Assembly (NCBI GenBank): GCA_019359675.1
Contig: JAHHGX010000091.1
Coordinates: forward strand, 372,001-436,000
Source: Calothrix sp. FI2-JRJ7
GTDB lineage: Bacteria > Cyanobacteriota > Cyanobacteriia > Cyanobacteriales > Nostocaceae
DNA: 64,000 nucleotides
Reading direction: 5' to 3'
Part shown: positions 26,238-34,286 of the stretch, piece by piece
Layout: the number at the start of each line of letters is the position of its first letter
Position numbering within the stretch: the stretch's first letter is position 1
Position numbers and translations under genes: made by a program
The notes under the pieces: generated by a model
What the model was told of the DNA's origin: nothing
Databases searched by the model: none
The model's input: only the letters and a program-made list of their open reading frames with translations

Positions 26238-27200
26238 CTATGCCCAAGTCCACATTCCAGGACTATCATCAAGATGGTCAGTAACTAGGCGCCCAATAGC
26301 ATCAATTTGTTGTAAATCTTGTTCTGATAATTTTACATTTCCAGCTTTGGCATTAGCTACAGCTTGTTCAGCATTTCTGGCGCCTACTATTGCATTACTT
26401 TGAGGTTGAGCTATCAACCAAGCTATAGCAAGTTGAGCAAGTGTACAGTTGTTACTTTCGGCAATAGGACGCAATTTTTCTAATGCTTGCTGCGCGCGTT
26501 CAAAGTTTTCACCTTGAAATAGTTTATTATCGGCGCGGTTGTCACCTTGTTCAAATTTGTGTCCTTTTTCAAATTTTCCTGTTAATAAACCTTGTGCTAG
26601 GGGTGAGTAGGCAATGATAGATATTTGATTTTCAACACAATAAGGCGCCGCATCTTTTTCTACGTAACGCCAAAATAAAGAGTATGGAGGTTGTAAACTA
26701 TCAATACGTCCATACTGACTTGCTTCTTCTAGCTGTGCGCGCGAAAAGTTGGAAACACCTATTGCCCGTATTTTCCCTTGTGTCTTTAACTCATTTAATG
26801 CTTGCATTGTTTCTTCTATTGGCACTATTTCGGTTTTGAAGGCGCCGGAGGGCCAATGAATTTGATACAAATCTATGTAATCGGTTTTGAGGTTTTTAAG
26901 TGAATTCTCGCAAGCTTCTATAAGTTGATTGTACTTAAGATGGTTGGCGAATACTTTGGTGGCATATTCTACTTGGTCACGTATATCAGATAGTGCTTCG
27001 GCAACTATTTGTTCGGAGTGTCCTTGTCCATAAACTTCTGCTGTGTCGATGGTTGTAATACCCGCATCAACTGCCGCGCGTATCGCTTTTATAGAGTCAG
27101 TATCCTCTATTCCTACCCATTGTTTTTTACCTGCTTGCCAAGTTCCCATCAGAATGGGTGTAATATTTACATCAGATGTTCCTAAACGTCGTTTTTCCAT
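26238..27200 (-). CDS. aldo/keto reductase
   Basis: 320 residues from the ATG at 27200, chosen because AAAGGAGGAAAA precedes it; the frame is open to 27269. Catalytic tetrad: D and Y in TIDTAEVYGQGHSE (about 47-53), K in EYATKVFA (about 77), H in LYQIHWPSG (about 117). The C-terminal NADP-binding part has SIIAYSPLAQGLLTGKF and AIVGARNAEQ. It reduces aldehydes or ketones with NADPH in the cytoplasm; the physiological substrate is unknown. The 3' end lies next to a dispersed repeat. Confidence 0.93.
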   Translation of the reverse strand: MEKRRLGTSDVNITPILMGTWQAGKKQWVGIEDTDSIKAIRAAVDAGITTIDTAEVYGQGHSEQIVAEALSDIRDQVEYATKVFANHLKYNQLIEACENSLKNLKTDYIDLYQIHWPSGAFKTEIVPIEETMQALNELKTQGKIRAIGVSNFSRAQLEEASQYGRIDSLQPPYSLFWRYVEKDAAPYCVENQISIIAYSPLAQGLLTGKFEKGHKFEQGDNRADNKLFQGENFERAQQALEKLRPIAESNNCTLAQLAIAWLIAQPQSNAIVGARNAEQAVANAKAGNVKLSEQDLQQIDAIGRLVTDHLDDSPGMWTWA

Positions 27201-27296
27201 TTTTCCTCCTTTGTATCTCTTTGAATACTGCCTTAGATAGTTACTTAATTTATCTAGCTGTGGGTTCAATTAAAATGAAAATTTATGATGGTGCTT

Positions 27297-27869
27297 ATGG
27301 AATTAACTACAAATATTCACGCTTTGAAGGAATGGGCTGTAGCTATTCAAGCTTTGGAAGCTGGTGATACTGTGATGCTGCTTCGCAAGGGTGGTATCCA
27401 CGAAAAAGGTGGACGCTTTCAAGTTGCCCAAGAACAAGTTCTACTGTATCCAACTTATGAACACCAACAGCCTTTGTTACTTAAACCAGAATATGCTAAC
27501 TACGTCACTCCTGTAACATCTGGTTGGCATCCAGAAACGGTAAGGATTGCTAGCTTTGCTCAAATTACTCATATTTTCCCAGTTAGTGACGCTCATATTG
27601 TTAACCAATTATTACCTTTTCATATTTGGAACGAAGATTTTCTAGTTGACCGTCTCAAGTGGAAACCACGTCAACCTTTATTTGTGCTACTGTTACGTGC
27701 GTATAAGTTAGCACAAATTCAAGAAATTCCTTACCGTGATTCATATGGTGGTTGTAAATCTTGGATTGATTTAGAGCGGTCAATTAGTATTAAAAATGCA
27801 ATACCTGTATTATCTGAATCTACTTATCACCAAACTGTAAATGAAATTCTAGAAACCGGGTTTCCTTAA
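27297..27869 (+). CDS. DUF1802 family protein
   Basis: 190 residues from the ATG at 27297 (MELTTNIHALKEWAVAIQAL); ATGs at 27285 and 27288 would add three or four residues. Family signatures: ALKEWAVAIQALEAGDTVML, LLRKGGIHEKGGRF, and FLLYPTYEH-like LLYPTYEHQQP. DUF1802 proteins are small cyanobacterial/bacterial proteins of unknown function. The last five codons and the stop (ETGFP-stop) are supplied by a copy of the AGAAACCGGGTTTC repeat, so the native C-terminus has been replaced or trimmed by the repeat. It is divergent from the aldo/keto reductase gene. Confidence 0.8.
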   Translation: MELTTNIHALKEWAVAIQALEAGDTVMLLRKGGIHEKGGRFQVAQEQVLLYPTYEHQQPLLLKPEYANYVTPVTSGWHPETVRIASFAQITHIFPVSDAHIVNQLLPFHIWNEDFLVDRLKWKPRQPLFVLLLRAYKLAQIQEIPYRDSYGGCKSWIDLERSISIKNAIPVLSESTYHQTVNEILETGFP

Positions 27870-27885
27870 TAGAAACCCGGTTTCT
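27851..27885. repeat. paired AGAAACCGGGTTTC repeats overlapping a stop codon
   Basis: AGAAACCGGGTTTCC (27851-27865) faces AGAAACCCGGTTTCT (27871-27885) with a 5-base spacer, a very stable hairpin. Its left arm encodes the C-terminus of the DUF1802 protein. It sits between two convergent genes and may terminate both. Confidence 0.75.
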
Positions 27886-27893
27886 TTACGTTA

Positions 27894-29408
27894 TTACAAT
27901 TTAGGCACCTCTTCTTCAATAAAAAACATACATCTCTGTCCCCCAACCTGGTTTTCCCGTTTTTTTCCGGTTCCTGCTTGTATGTTTCGCAGTGCTACAT
28001 AGCGCTTCATTAACATTCGCAGTTGATCCGGTTGTAGTAATTTGGGAAATTTGTTAATTGCAAGTTCAAGGTCATCTATATAAGGTGCATTACTAGAAAA
28101 TGCATTGTATTTAGCTTCCATCCATTTTGATGAGCTAGTTAGCAGAGTGTTAACTTCTTCTACACGACGTGCTGCATCAAGGTGTCTTACTAAATAAAGT
28201 AGTCCATAATTATCAAATTTTTGAAAGTCTACTTCTTCCCAAGTAGTATCTTGCTGATAGTGCTGAATAATCAAGTTATGGTAGAAGCTAGCATCACACC
28301 AGAATTCTCGACTACGTTTTTTATCTAGAAAATAATCACGTAGTGATTGGTGAAAGATGCTATAAGTTCCGTTATCTACATATAAAAACTCATGCAATTC
28401 TTCTAAGTAATGAGATATATTATCAATACTGGTAAAATTTTTTAGATGTTCTTGTGTTAAAGGTTGCTGCGCTACTGTCAGTATACTTAATATGTGCTGA
28501 TAATGTTGCTGTTTATCTGCATTGATGTTATTGAGGAAGCTATGGTAAATACCATCTATACTTTTCGGTAAAGCTTCTAGGCTATCTAAAGATTGCTTTG
28601 CTACAATATTATCTATTAATAACTTAGTATATAAAAAATTACCCTTTGCCCAGTTGACAATTTGACTGCTTAATATTCCACTTGTAACAGGCGCCTTATC
28701 GAATATATTTTGAAAATGTGGTTGCTTTAGTCGTTCTTCTACATATTGCCAGATGTCTGTCAGATTTTCCTGCGATCTATTCTCTATGTAATATGGTGTG
28801 ACAGAACTAAATTCTTGCAATAATGGGTCTCTTGGACGAGATGTCAAGATAAAACGCACTCCTTGAGGTAAATCTAAGTTAGATAATTGTGCGAATAGTC
28901 TAATTACATTTTCATCTCCTGTAATTGCAGCTTCATACAAAGAGTCTATAAGTATGACTATATTAGTCGGTTGTGACTGTAATATTGTTAAAGGCGCCTT
29001 GATTAAAATTTCAAGTTCATTTTCAGGGTCGTTTGGCGCCAAATTATCAATGTAAAGTTTAGCTATTTGACTTTCTGTCATCGACGAGTCAATACTATTG
29101 ATTTGTGCTAGTAAGTCAACTGGTTTAATTGTACTTGCCAAAGCTTGACCATAGTTTGGCAGATTTCCCAACTGTATAGCTATAGACCTTAAGATGTTGC
29201 TTGATTTTGTCGTTTCTACATCCCCAGCTAGACAAAAATGATACGCAGTTATGCAGCTACGCTGAATTAATTGAGTTGAAATAGAGCTTATACCTACCCC
29301 AGATTCCCCAGTCAGTATAAAAAAACGCTCAGTTGTGTTTCTTAACCAGTTGTCTATAACTTCAAAGAGCCAACTACGCCCAGTAAAATCTTTTATAGAG
29401 GTTTTCAT
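27894..29408 (-). CDS. STAND/NACHT-like ATPase with degenerate Walker motifs
   Basis: 504 residues. The N-terminus FTGRSWLFEVIDNWL and the nucleotide region resemble the STAND ATPases that precede WD40 or TPR repeats in cyanobacteria. The P-loop reads GESGVGISSIS: the invariant Lys of GxGK(S/T) is Ile. The Walker B region reads NIVILIDSLYEA, where the usual pattern is D-x-x-D-E. The sensor-like RFILTSRPRDPLL is intact, and a winged-helix-type region follows (LSILTVAQQPLTQEHLKNF). No WD40 or other sensor repeats remain; the protein ends with a short helical tail. It is probably unable to hydrolyse ATP, so either a regulatory pseudo-ATPase or a decaying gene. Confidence 0.75.
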   Translation of the reverse strand: MKTSIKDFTGRSWLFEVIDNWLRNTTERFFILTGESGVGISSISTQLIQRSCITAYHFCLAGDVETTKSSNILRSIAIQLGNLPNYGQALASTIKPVDLLAQINSIDSSMTESQIAKLYIDNLAPNDPENELEILIKAPLTILQSQPTNIVILIDSLYEAAITGDENVIRLFAQLSNLDLPQGVRFILTSRPRDPLLQEFSSVTPYYIENRSQENLTDIWQYVEERLKQPHFQNIFDKAPVTSGILSSQIVNWAKGNFLYTKLLIDNIVAKQSLDSLEALPKSIDGIYHSFLNNINADKQQHYQHILSILTVAQQPLTQEHLKNFTSIDNISHYLEELHEFLYVDNGTYSIFHQSLRDYFLDKKRSREFWCDASFYHNLIIQHYQQDTTWEEVDFQKFDNYGLLYLVRHLDAARRVEEVNTLLTSSSKWMEAKYNAFSSNAPYIDDLELAINKFPKLLQPDQLRMLMKRYVALRNIQAGTGKKRENQVGGQRCMFFIEEEVPKL

Positions 29409-29546
29409 ATTATTCGCATATAAAATAATAGTAAGCTGTCAATACCTCATAGGTATGATTGCCCCGGATGATATAAAGTTAAATTAACATAAGTTGGTTT
29501 ATAAAGTCCCTGGCTGTTAGTCAAGTAAGCCCATATAAGCAAAATA

Positions 29547-29574
29547 GCCTACTTTACTCAAAGGCAAAGTAGGC
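29547..29574. terminator. hairpin GCCTACTTT ... AAAGTAGGC
   Basis: A perfect 9-bp stem with a 10-base loop lies 53 bases beyond the stop of the fasciclin gene (reverse strand). It is followed on that strand by TATTTTGC, so it is a plausible intrinsic terminator. Confidence 0.6.
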
Positions 29575-29626
29575 GAAGAATCTTTGTTGCTACCACAGAG
29601 GTACAAGTTAATGCTGGGCTATATCA

Positions 29627-30475
29627 CTAAGGTGTTTGACCTGGTGTAGGTGCCGGATTTGATTCGGGTGTTTGACCTGGTGTAGGCGCCGGATTTGATT
29701 CGGGTGTTTGACCTGGTATAGGCGCCGGATTTGATTCGGGTGTTTGAACTGGTGCTGGTGTCTGGTTTGTTTCGGGTACTGTGTTTGGCGCCTGATTTGG
29801 TTGAGTGCTGGGGTTTGATTCTTGTTGAAGTTTTGTTGCGATGGTTTTGCGTAAGCTTGATGGTAGAAGTACGCGGTTGATTGCGTGAATTACACCATTG
29901 CTCGCTTTAATGTCAGCTTGGGTAACGCTAGCATCGTTTATAATCACCTTCTGACCAGTCTTGCGAACTGCTACTGCACCACCAAGAGTTTTGACGGAAC
30001 CACTTCTTAGTTTATTGGCAGGAACTCTACCAGCTACAACATGATATGAAAGCACTTGCCGTAACAAGTCTTTGTTTTGAGGTTCGAGTAAAAGCTGTAA
30101 GGCACCTTGAGGCAAGGAAGAACTAAAAGCTTGGTCGGTAGGTGCGAAGATTGTAAAATTACCGTCAGAGAGCGTGTTAGATAAACCTGCTGCTTCAACA
30201 GCTTGGGCAAGAGTTGTAAATGTACCACTCGATTGAGCTACTTGCAGTAAATTTTCATTTGCCGTATTTGTTGGAGTTTTGGCTGGTGTGGATTGATTTG
30301 TCGATGGTTCAGTGGTGTTGGTGGGAGTATCTGTAGTAGTACCAGGAGATTCTTGGGTGTTTGTTGGTGCCGAAGGGTTTGGACTTGTTTGTGCTGTAAC
30401 AGGTATTGCTAATGCGCTGATACCTATGATAGTAGCAGCAATCTTGGCGGGATTTATAAATTTGTTAAACATCAT
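29627..30475 (-). CDS. secreted fasciclin (FAS1) domain protein
   Basis: 282 residues. Signal peptide at 1-28 (AATIIGISALAIPVTAQ), then a Thr/Pro/Asn/Ser-rich linker to about residue 73. One FAS1 domain follows at about 75-210: NFTIFAPTDQAFSSSLP, LLRQVLSYHVVAGRVPAN (H2-type YH motif) and NGVIHAINRVLLPSSL. The C-terminal tail is a proline-rich 12-residue tandem repeat (PESNPAPTPGQT) encoded by three near-identical 36-base units at about 29627-29735. It is presumably a periplasmic or cell-surface adhesion protein. The repeat number is likely to vary between strains. Confidence 0.9.
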   Translation of the reverse strand: MMFNKFINPAKIAATIIGISALAIPVTAQTSPNPSAPTNTQESPGTTTDTPTNTTEPSTNQSTPAKTPTNTANENLLQVAQSSGTFTTLAQAVEAAGLSNTLSDGNFTIFAPTDQAFSSSLPQGALQLLLEPQNKDLLRQVLSYHVVAGRVPANKLRSGSVKTLGGAVAVRKTGQKVIINDASVTQADIKASNGVIHAINRVLLPSSLRKTIATKLQQESNPSTQPNQAPNTVPETNQTPAPVQTPESNPAPIPGQTPESNPAPTPGQTPESNPAPTPGQTP

Positions 30476-30588
30476 TACACTGGTTTGTAATTAAACACGC
30501 ACAATATTCAACTTGGTAATTAAACACGCACGGTAATCAACGTAGTTAAGATTTGTAAATATTTCCTCTAGCAAAAGTAGTATTTTTT

Positions 30589-31281
30589 ATGTTTGATATT
30601 CAATTACTCCCCCGTATAAACGCTAAAGTTTTACGTCAAGATGGTAAACAATATTACGTTGATGCTAATGGAAAAAGTTTTCCGAGTGTGACAACAATAT
30701 TGAATGCTACTAAGCCACAAGAAGACCGTGATAGGTTAGCTAATTGGAAAACACGTATTGGTGTAGAAGAAGCGACTAAGATTACAACAAAAGCTAGTCG
30801 TCGTGGCACTCAAACACATAAACATATTGAACGTTATTTACTTAATCAAGACCCTGTTTGTCCTGAAGCAAGTCTTCCATACTGGGAAAGTATTAAACCT
30901 GTTTTAGATAAAATTGATACTGTTAGATTAATTGAAGGTTCGGTTTTTAACTACAACTTAAATTATTCGGGTCAAGTTGACTGCGTTGCCAGCTATGAGG
31001 GTATAAATTGTATTTGCGAGTGGAAAACTGCTGATAAACCAAAAGGTTCTGTAGAAAGACTATACGAATATCCATTGCAGTTAGCAGCATATTTAGGAGC
31101 AGTAAGCGAATCTTACCGCGAGTATGATATTGAAGTGAAACACGCGCTTTTGGTTGTGGCTATTCCAAATAGTCCTGCGGAAGTGTTTTGGTTTGAGACA
31201 GAAGCTATGTCCGAGTATTGGTTGATGTGGGAGAAGCGCGTTAGCGAATATTGGGAAAAGAGAAAATACTGGAAATACTAG
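30589..31281 (+). CDS. PD-(D/E)XK nuclease, MGME1/Cas4-like
   Basis: 230 residues. N-terminal FPSVTTILNATKPQED and the RRGTQTHKHIERYL helix (the RecB-type His) resemble the mitochondrial genome maintenance exonuclease 1 branch of the Cas4/RecB nucleases. The active site is visible as SGQVDCVASYEG (Asp) followed by CICEWKTADKPKG (E-x-K), then the late QLAAYLGAV (QxxxY motif). It is expected to be a single-strand DNA exonuclease. No CRISPR array or cas gene lies near, so a repair or phage-derived role is more likely than adaptation. The gene is isolated between the fasciclin gene and a broken DUF433 gene. Confidence 0.85.
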   Translation: MFDIQLLPRINAKVLRQDGKQYYVDANGKSFPSVTTILNATKPQEDRDRLANWKTRIGVEEATKITTKASRRGTQTHKHIERYLLNQDPVCPEASLPYWESIKPVLDKIDTVRLIEGSVFNYNLNYSGQVDCVASYEGINCICEWKTADKPKGSVERLYEYPLQLAAYLGAVSESYREYDIEVKHALLVVAIPNSPAEVFWFETEAMSEYWLMWEKRVSEYWEKRKYWKY

Positions 31282-31337
31282 TCAGTATTAGTGTAAAATG
31301 GTTTGAAAATAAAATTTATCCTATTAATACTAAGCAA

Positions 31338-31488
31338 ATGCAACTAGAAGACTATTTTGATTTTATATCGCCTGATGATATTCGCATTAAAAGTCATCGC
31401 ATTGGAATTGACAAATGTACTTAATTATTACTTAGAGGGATATTCGCCAGAAGAAATTTTAGTTAATTTTCCTTCTCTCATCGCATAA
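31338..31488 (+). pseudogene. DUF433 (antitoxin-like) gene with frameshift
   Basis: The frame from the ATG at 31338 reads MQLEDYFDFISPDDIRIKSH then RIGIDKCT and stops. One base later, in the next frame, it goes on NYYLEGYSPEEILVNFPSLI before a TAA. Together these are the two halves of a DUF433 protein (GHRIGIE ... YYLEGYSPEEI). About 15-20 C-terminal residues are also missing. DUF433 proteins are often VapB-like antitoxins; no toxin gene is next to it. The stop is immediately followed by the flippase ATG at 31489. Confidence 0.65.
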
Positions 31489-32823
31489 ATGAATAAAAAG
31501 CAAAATCTACAGCAAATGGCGCCAGAAACAACACCTTCATTATTGCCAACTTTAGCTCGTGGCGCCAGTAGTGCTTTAGCAGTACAAATATTAAGTGCTG
31601 CTTTAAATTATGGGTTTCAAGTTTTTTTAGCGCAGACTATTGGAGCTACAGAATATGGAGTGTATGAATACGCAACGACGCTAACAACTTTCTTAGCTTT
31701 TCCTGCTAGCTTGGGTTTTCCTACGACTGTGTTGCGGTTTATTCCTGAATATATTATTAAACAAAATTGGGCACATTTAAAGGGAATAGTTAGGGGTAGT
31801 TGGCTACAAACACTAATTGCTAGCTTGATAGTCTCATTTGCTAGTACTATAGTATTGATTTGGTTAGAAGTATATTATAAATTAGAAAATACCATAGCTC
31901 TGATTATTGGTGTTTGGGGAGTTCCTTTCCTAGCTATTGCAATTTTACAGCAACAAATGGCAAGGGGTTTGCATCGGATTATTTTAGCATTGGTGCCATA
32001 TATGGTTGTTTACCCAATCTTATTTATGGTTATAACGGTGTTATGGAGTGTAGCGCATTCTTTAAGATCATATAATGTACTGTTTTGTTCGATACTATCT
32101 TTACTTATTGTTACAGTTGGGCAATTGATTTTATTATGTCTGAGTTTTCCTAGAGAAATTAATTACGTCAAATCAAGTTATGCATTGGGTCAATGGTGGA
32201 AAGTAGCATTAGTGGTAATATTTCTCGATGGTTCTAACGTGATTTTAAACCAAGCAGACACGCTAATGATTGGTAGTATGTTAGGAGTGAAAGCTGTGGG
32301 TGTTTACGGCGCCGCTTTTAAAACGTCACTGTGGGTAAATTTGTTACTAACGTCAATCAATTCAATTGCGGCACCGATGTTTGCTTCATTATATGTGAAA
32401 GGTGATATGGTTGGGCTACAAAAATTAGTATCGACCAGTGTTAAGTGGATGTTTTTTCCTGCACTTACGGTTGGTTTGGGAATGATTATTTTTGCAGAAC
32501 CTATAGTGCGAATGTTTGGTGAAGAATTTGTCAGCGCTAAGTTTGTATTAATAGCTTTGATTTTAGGGCAATTAGTTAACGTGGGTGCAGGTTCGGTGGG
32601 ATATTTGTTGCAGATGACTGGACATCAAAATCAGTGTGCGGTGGTCGTGGGTATCAGCGCACTCGTTAATATTGTACTGAATTTGATTGGTATACGCGCC
32701 TTGGGAATTTTAGGCGCCGCATTAGCAACAGCGTTTTCAATGATGCTATGGAATTTGTGGTTACATCGTTTGGTAGTCAAGCATTTGGGTATTCGTCCTT
32801 CAATACTAGCAGCGATACGATAG
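31489..32823 (+). CDS. polysaccharide flippase (MATE/MOP superfamily)
   Basis: 444 residues with about 12-14 membrane helices. The N-terminus ARGASSALAVQILSAALNYG then QVFLAQTIGATEYGVYEYA is the hallmark of Wzx/RfbX-type O-antigen and exopolysaccharide translocases, and the middle LNQADTLMIGSMLGVKAVGV matches the second-half repeat. It would flip lipid-linked oligosaccharides to the periplasmic side of the inner membrane. There are no glycosyltransferase genes next to it, so it is separated from any sugar cluster. The ATG touches the stop of the broken DUF433 gene. Confidence 0.9.
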   Translation: MNKKQNLQQMAPETTPSLLPTLARGASSALAVQILSAALNYGFQVFLAQTIGATEYGVYEYATTLTTFLAFPASLGFPTTVLRFIPEYIIKQNWAHLKGIVRGSWLQTLIASLIVSFASTIVLIWLEVYYKLENTIALIIGVWGVPFLAIAILQQQMARGLHRIILALVPYMVVYPILFMVITVLWSVAHSLRSYNVLFCSILSLLIVTVGQLILLCLSFPREINYVKSSYALGQWWKVALVVIFLDGSNVILNQADTLMIGSMLGVKAVGVYGAAFKTSLWVNLLLTSINSIAAPMFASLYVKGDMVGLQKLVSTSVKWMFFPALTVGLGMIIFAEPIVRMFGEEFVSAKFVLIALILGQLVNVGAGSVGYLLQMTGHQNQCAVVVGISALVNIVLNLIGIRALGILGAALATAFSMMLWNLWLHRLVVKHLGIRPSILAAIR

Positions 32824-32828
32824 TAACT

Positions 32829-34046
32829 TTAGTCAAGTACTGCTAATACTGCTTTTGGTTGTAATTTATCTTTGAACCAAACGATACGCGCAGGTACGTC
32901 GTTTAATTTTACACCTGCTTTTTCTAAGTTGAGTCTTTCTGAAATAGCCAATATTAAGTTATTACATGCTGCTCGTCGTACTTGGGAAAATTTCTTTTGT
33001 AGATATTCTGGGCGCCAGTACCCTACAATTTCTAATAAGTAATCTCTACCGTCAGGATGAACGAGACGAAAATCGGGAATCATGACGCTACCAGGAATAG
33101 GAACTAAATCAACTTCCCGCTCAAGTTTCCATTCGGTTTTTAATGAATCCCATTTATCAGCAAACGATGCTTCTAACATGCTATCGTATGGTTTGCCAGG
33201 TGGGTAATGTGTGACTAAACCGCAATCTGCTGAATTCAACGCAAATCTTCCGATTTTCCAAGTATCGTTATAAGTATCGCGGATTTGTAGTGTTGCTGCC
33301 AGACTCCACTTCGTGACGTGAAGTATAGCGGGAATTAATTTAGCTATAGCAAGACCGTACCGTGTACTCGGATTAAATAAACTAACTGGCCCATCAATAG
33401 TAATAGTAAACCCGTGGTCTGAGTCTCCTTCGATATAAGCCATTAATTGAAATAATTTTAAATACCGAAATAATAACTTGTACTCTCCAGGGTTATTACG
33501 ATGCGCGTTGATAACTAGTTGACTTGCTTTGTAAAATATCCCCTGCACTTGTGATAGATTATATCGGTGTATTAAAGGTTCAGGGTTGGGTTCTTCAAAA
33601 GCTGTTAAAATCCTATTTTCTGACAAATCGGCATATAATCCTGACTTTACCTGTTCGGGTAATACCTCGCGTTCGAGTTCTTTAGTTAATACATCAGCTA
33701 CATATGTAAGTGTAGCCTGCGTTTGATTTTTACTAGGAACAGATAAAGCAGCGCGCGCGAATACACGTTCGCGTAACAACAGTGGGTCAATAGGACTGAC
33801 TATTTCAAAATTACAAAAGCTGCTTTTTAGAATATAAGCTAATCCTCGCTTCACACGGTAATCAGTACTTTCCCCCTCTAATTCAGATAGTTGTCGTTCT
33901 AAATCACCTTGGGTTTTACCTCGCATACTGAGAAAACAATTAATTAACTCAGTCGCTAACTCTAAATTTTTTGATTCAATTTTTAAGCGTTTGGGTATAA
34001 TTTGTTCACCATTTTGGCGATAAATCAATAAATCAGTCGTTAACAT
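32829..34046 (-). CDS. DUF790 nuclease, Bax1-like
   Basis: 405 residues from the ATG at 34046; a TTG two codons upstream is also possible. The sequence matches the DUF790 family, whose archaeal member Bax1 is the nuclease partner of the XPB helicase. Family regions: LLIYRQNGEQIIPKRL at the start, RGKTQGDLERQL, and the C-terminal nuclease part with DSMLEASFADKW, then IPDFRLVHPDGRDYLLEIVG, where Asp, Glu and the following YWRPEYLQKK fit a nuclease core. An XPB-like helicase gene lies 2.5 kb upstream on the same strand, with an SLH gene between. A DNA repair role in nucleotide excision is inferred. Confidence 0.85.
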   Translation of the reverse strand: MLTTDLLIYRQNGEQIIPKRLKIESKNLELATELINCFLSMRGKTQGDLERQLSELEGESTDYRVKRGLAYILKSSFCNFEIVSPIDPLLLRERVFARAALSVPSKNQTQATLTYVADVLTKELEREVLPEQVKSGLYADLSENRILTAFEEPNPEPLIHRYNLSQVQGIFYKASQLVINAHRNNPGEYKLLFRYLKLFQLMAYIEGDSDHGFTITIDGPVSLFNPSTRYGLAIAKLIPAILHVTKWSLAATLQIRDTYNDTWKIGRFALNSADCGLVTHYPPGKPYDSMLEASFADKWDSLKTEWKLEREVDLVPIPGSVMIPDFRLVHPDGRDYLLEIVGYWRPEYLQKKFSQVRRAACNNLILAISERLNLEKAGVKLNDVPARIVWFKDKLQPKAVLAVLD

Positions 34047-34057
34047 GGTCAATACCG

Positions 34058-34115
34058 TAGGGGCGGGTTAACAAATATCCTAAAACTGTATTACCATTTC
34101 GTAAACCCGCTCCTA
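34058..34115. repeat. GTAGGGGCGGGTT ... AACCCGCTCCTAC inverted repeat
   Basis: An imperfect 13-bp inverted repeat lies directly upstream of the DUF790 start, inside its probable leader. It is a common type of cyanobacterial intergenic hairpin and could affect expression of the nuclease gene. Confidence 0.6.
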
Positions 34116-34223
34116 CGAGATTCCGGGTTATAAAAATTATTTAAAACATATACGACAATATACCTGTCAACGTTTTAATATTTGACTTTAAAATAGAACC
34201 CTCTTTGTTGAAATAACCAAGAG

Positions 34224-34252
34224 CGGGCAAGGATGCCCACCCCACAAAAGCT
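34224..34252. repeat. GGGCAAGGATGCCCACCCCACAAA repeat
   Basis: One-armed member of the GGGCATCC family between the SLH gene's 3' end and the DUF790 leader. GGGCAAGGATGCCC can fold into a small hairpin, possibly terminating the SLH transcript. Confidence 0.55.
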
Positions 34253-34286
34253 AATCTGTATTTAACTTAAGTCAAGAACGCACTAA

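Noticed and set aside
26035-26253. 72-codon reverse frame overlapping the aldo/keto reductase end
   Set aside because: Its first codons are read from a GGGCATCC-family repeat and the rest lacks any protein-like pattern; there is no ribosome site.
30589-31281. Cas4 nuclease marking a CRISPR locus
   Set aside because: The protein is a RecB/MGME1-type nuclease, but no cas genes or arrays exist nearby.
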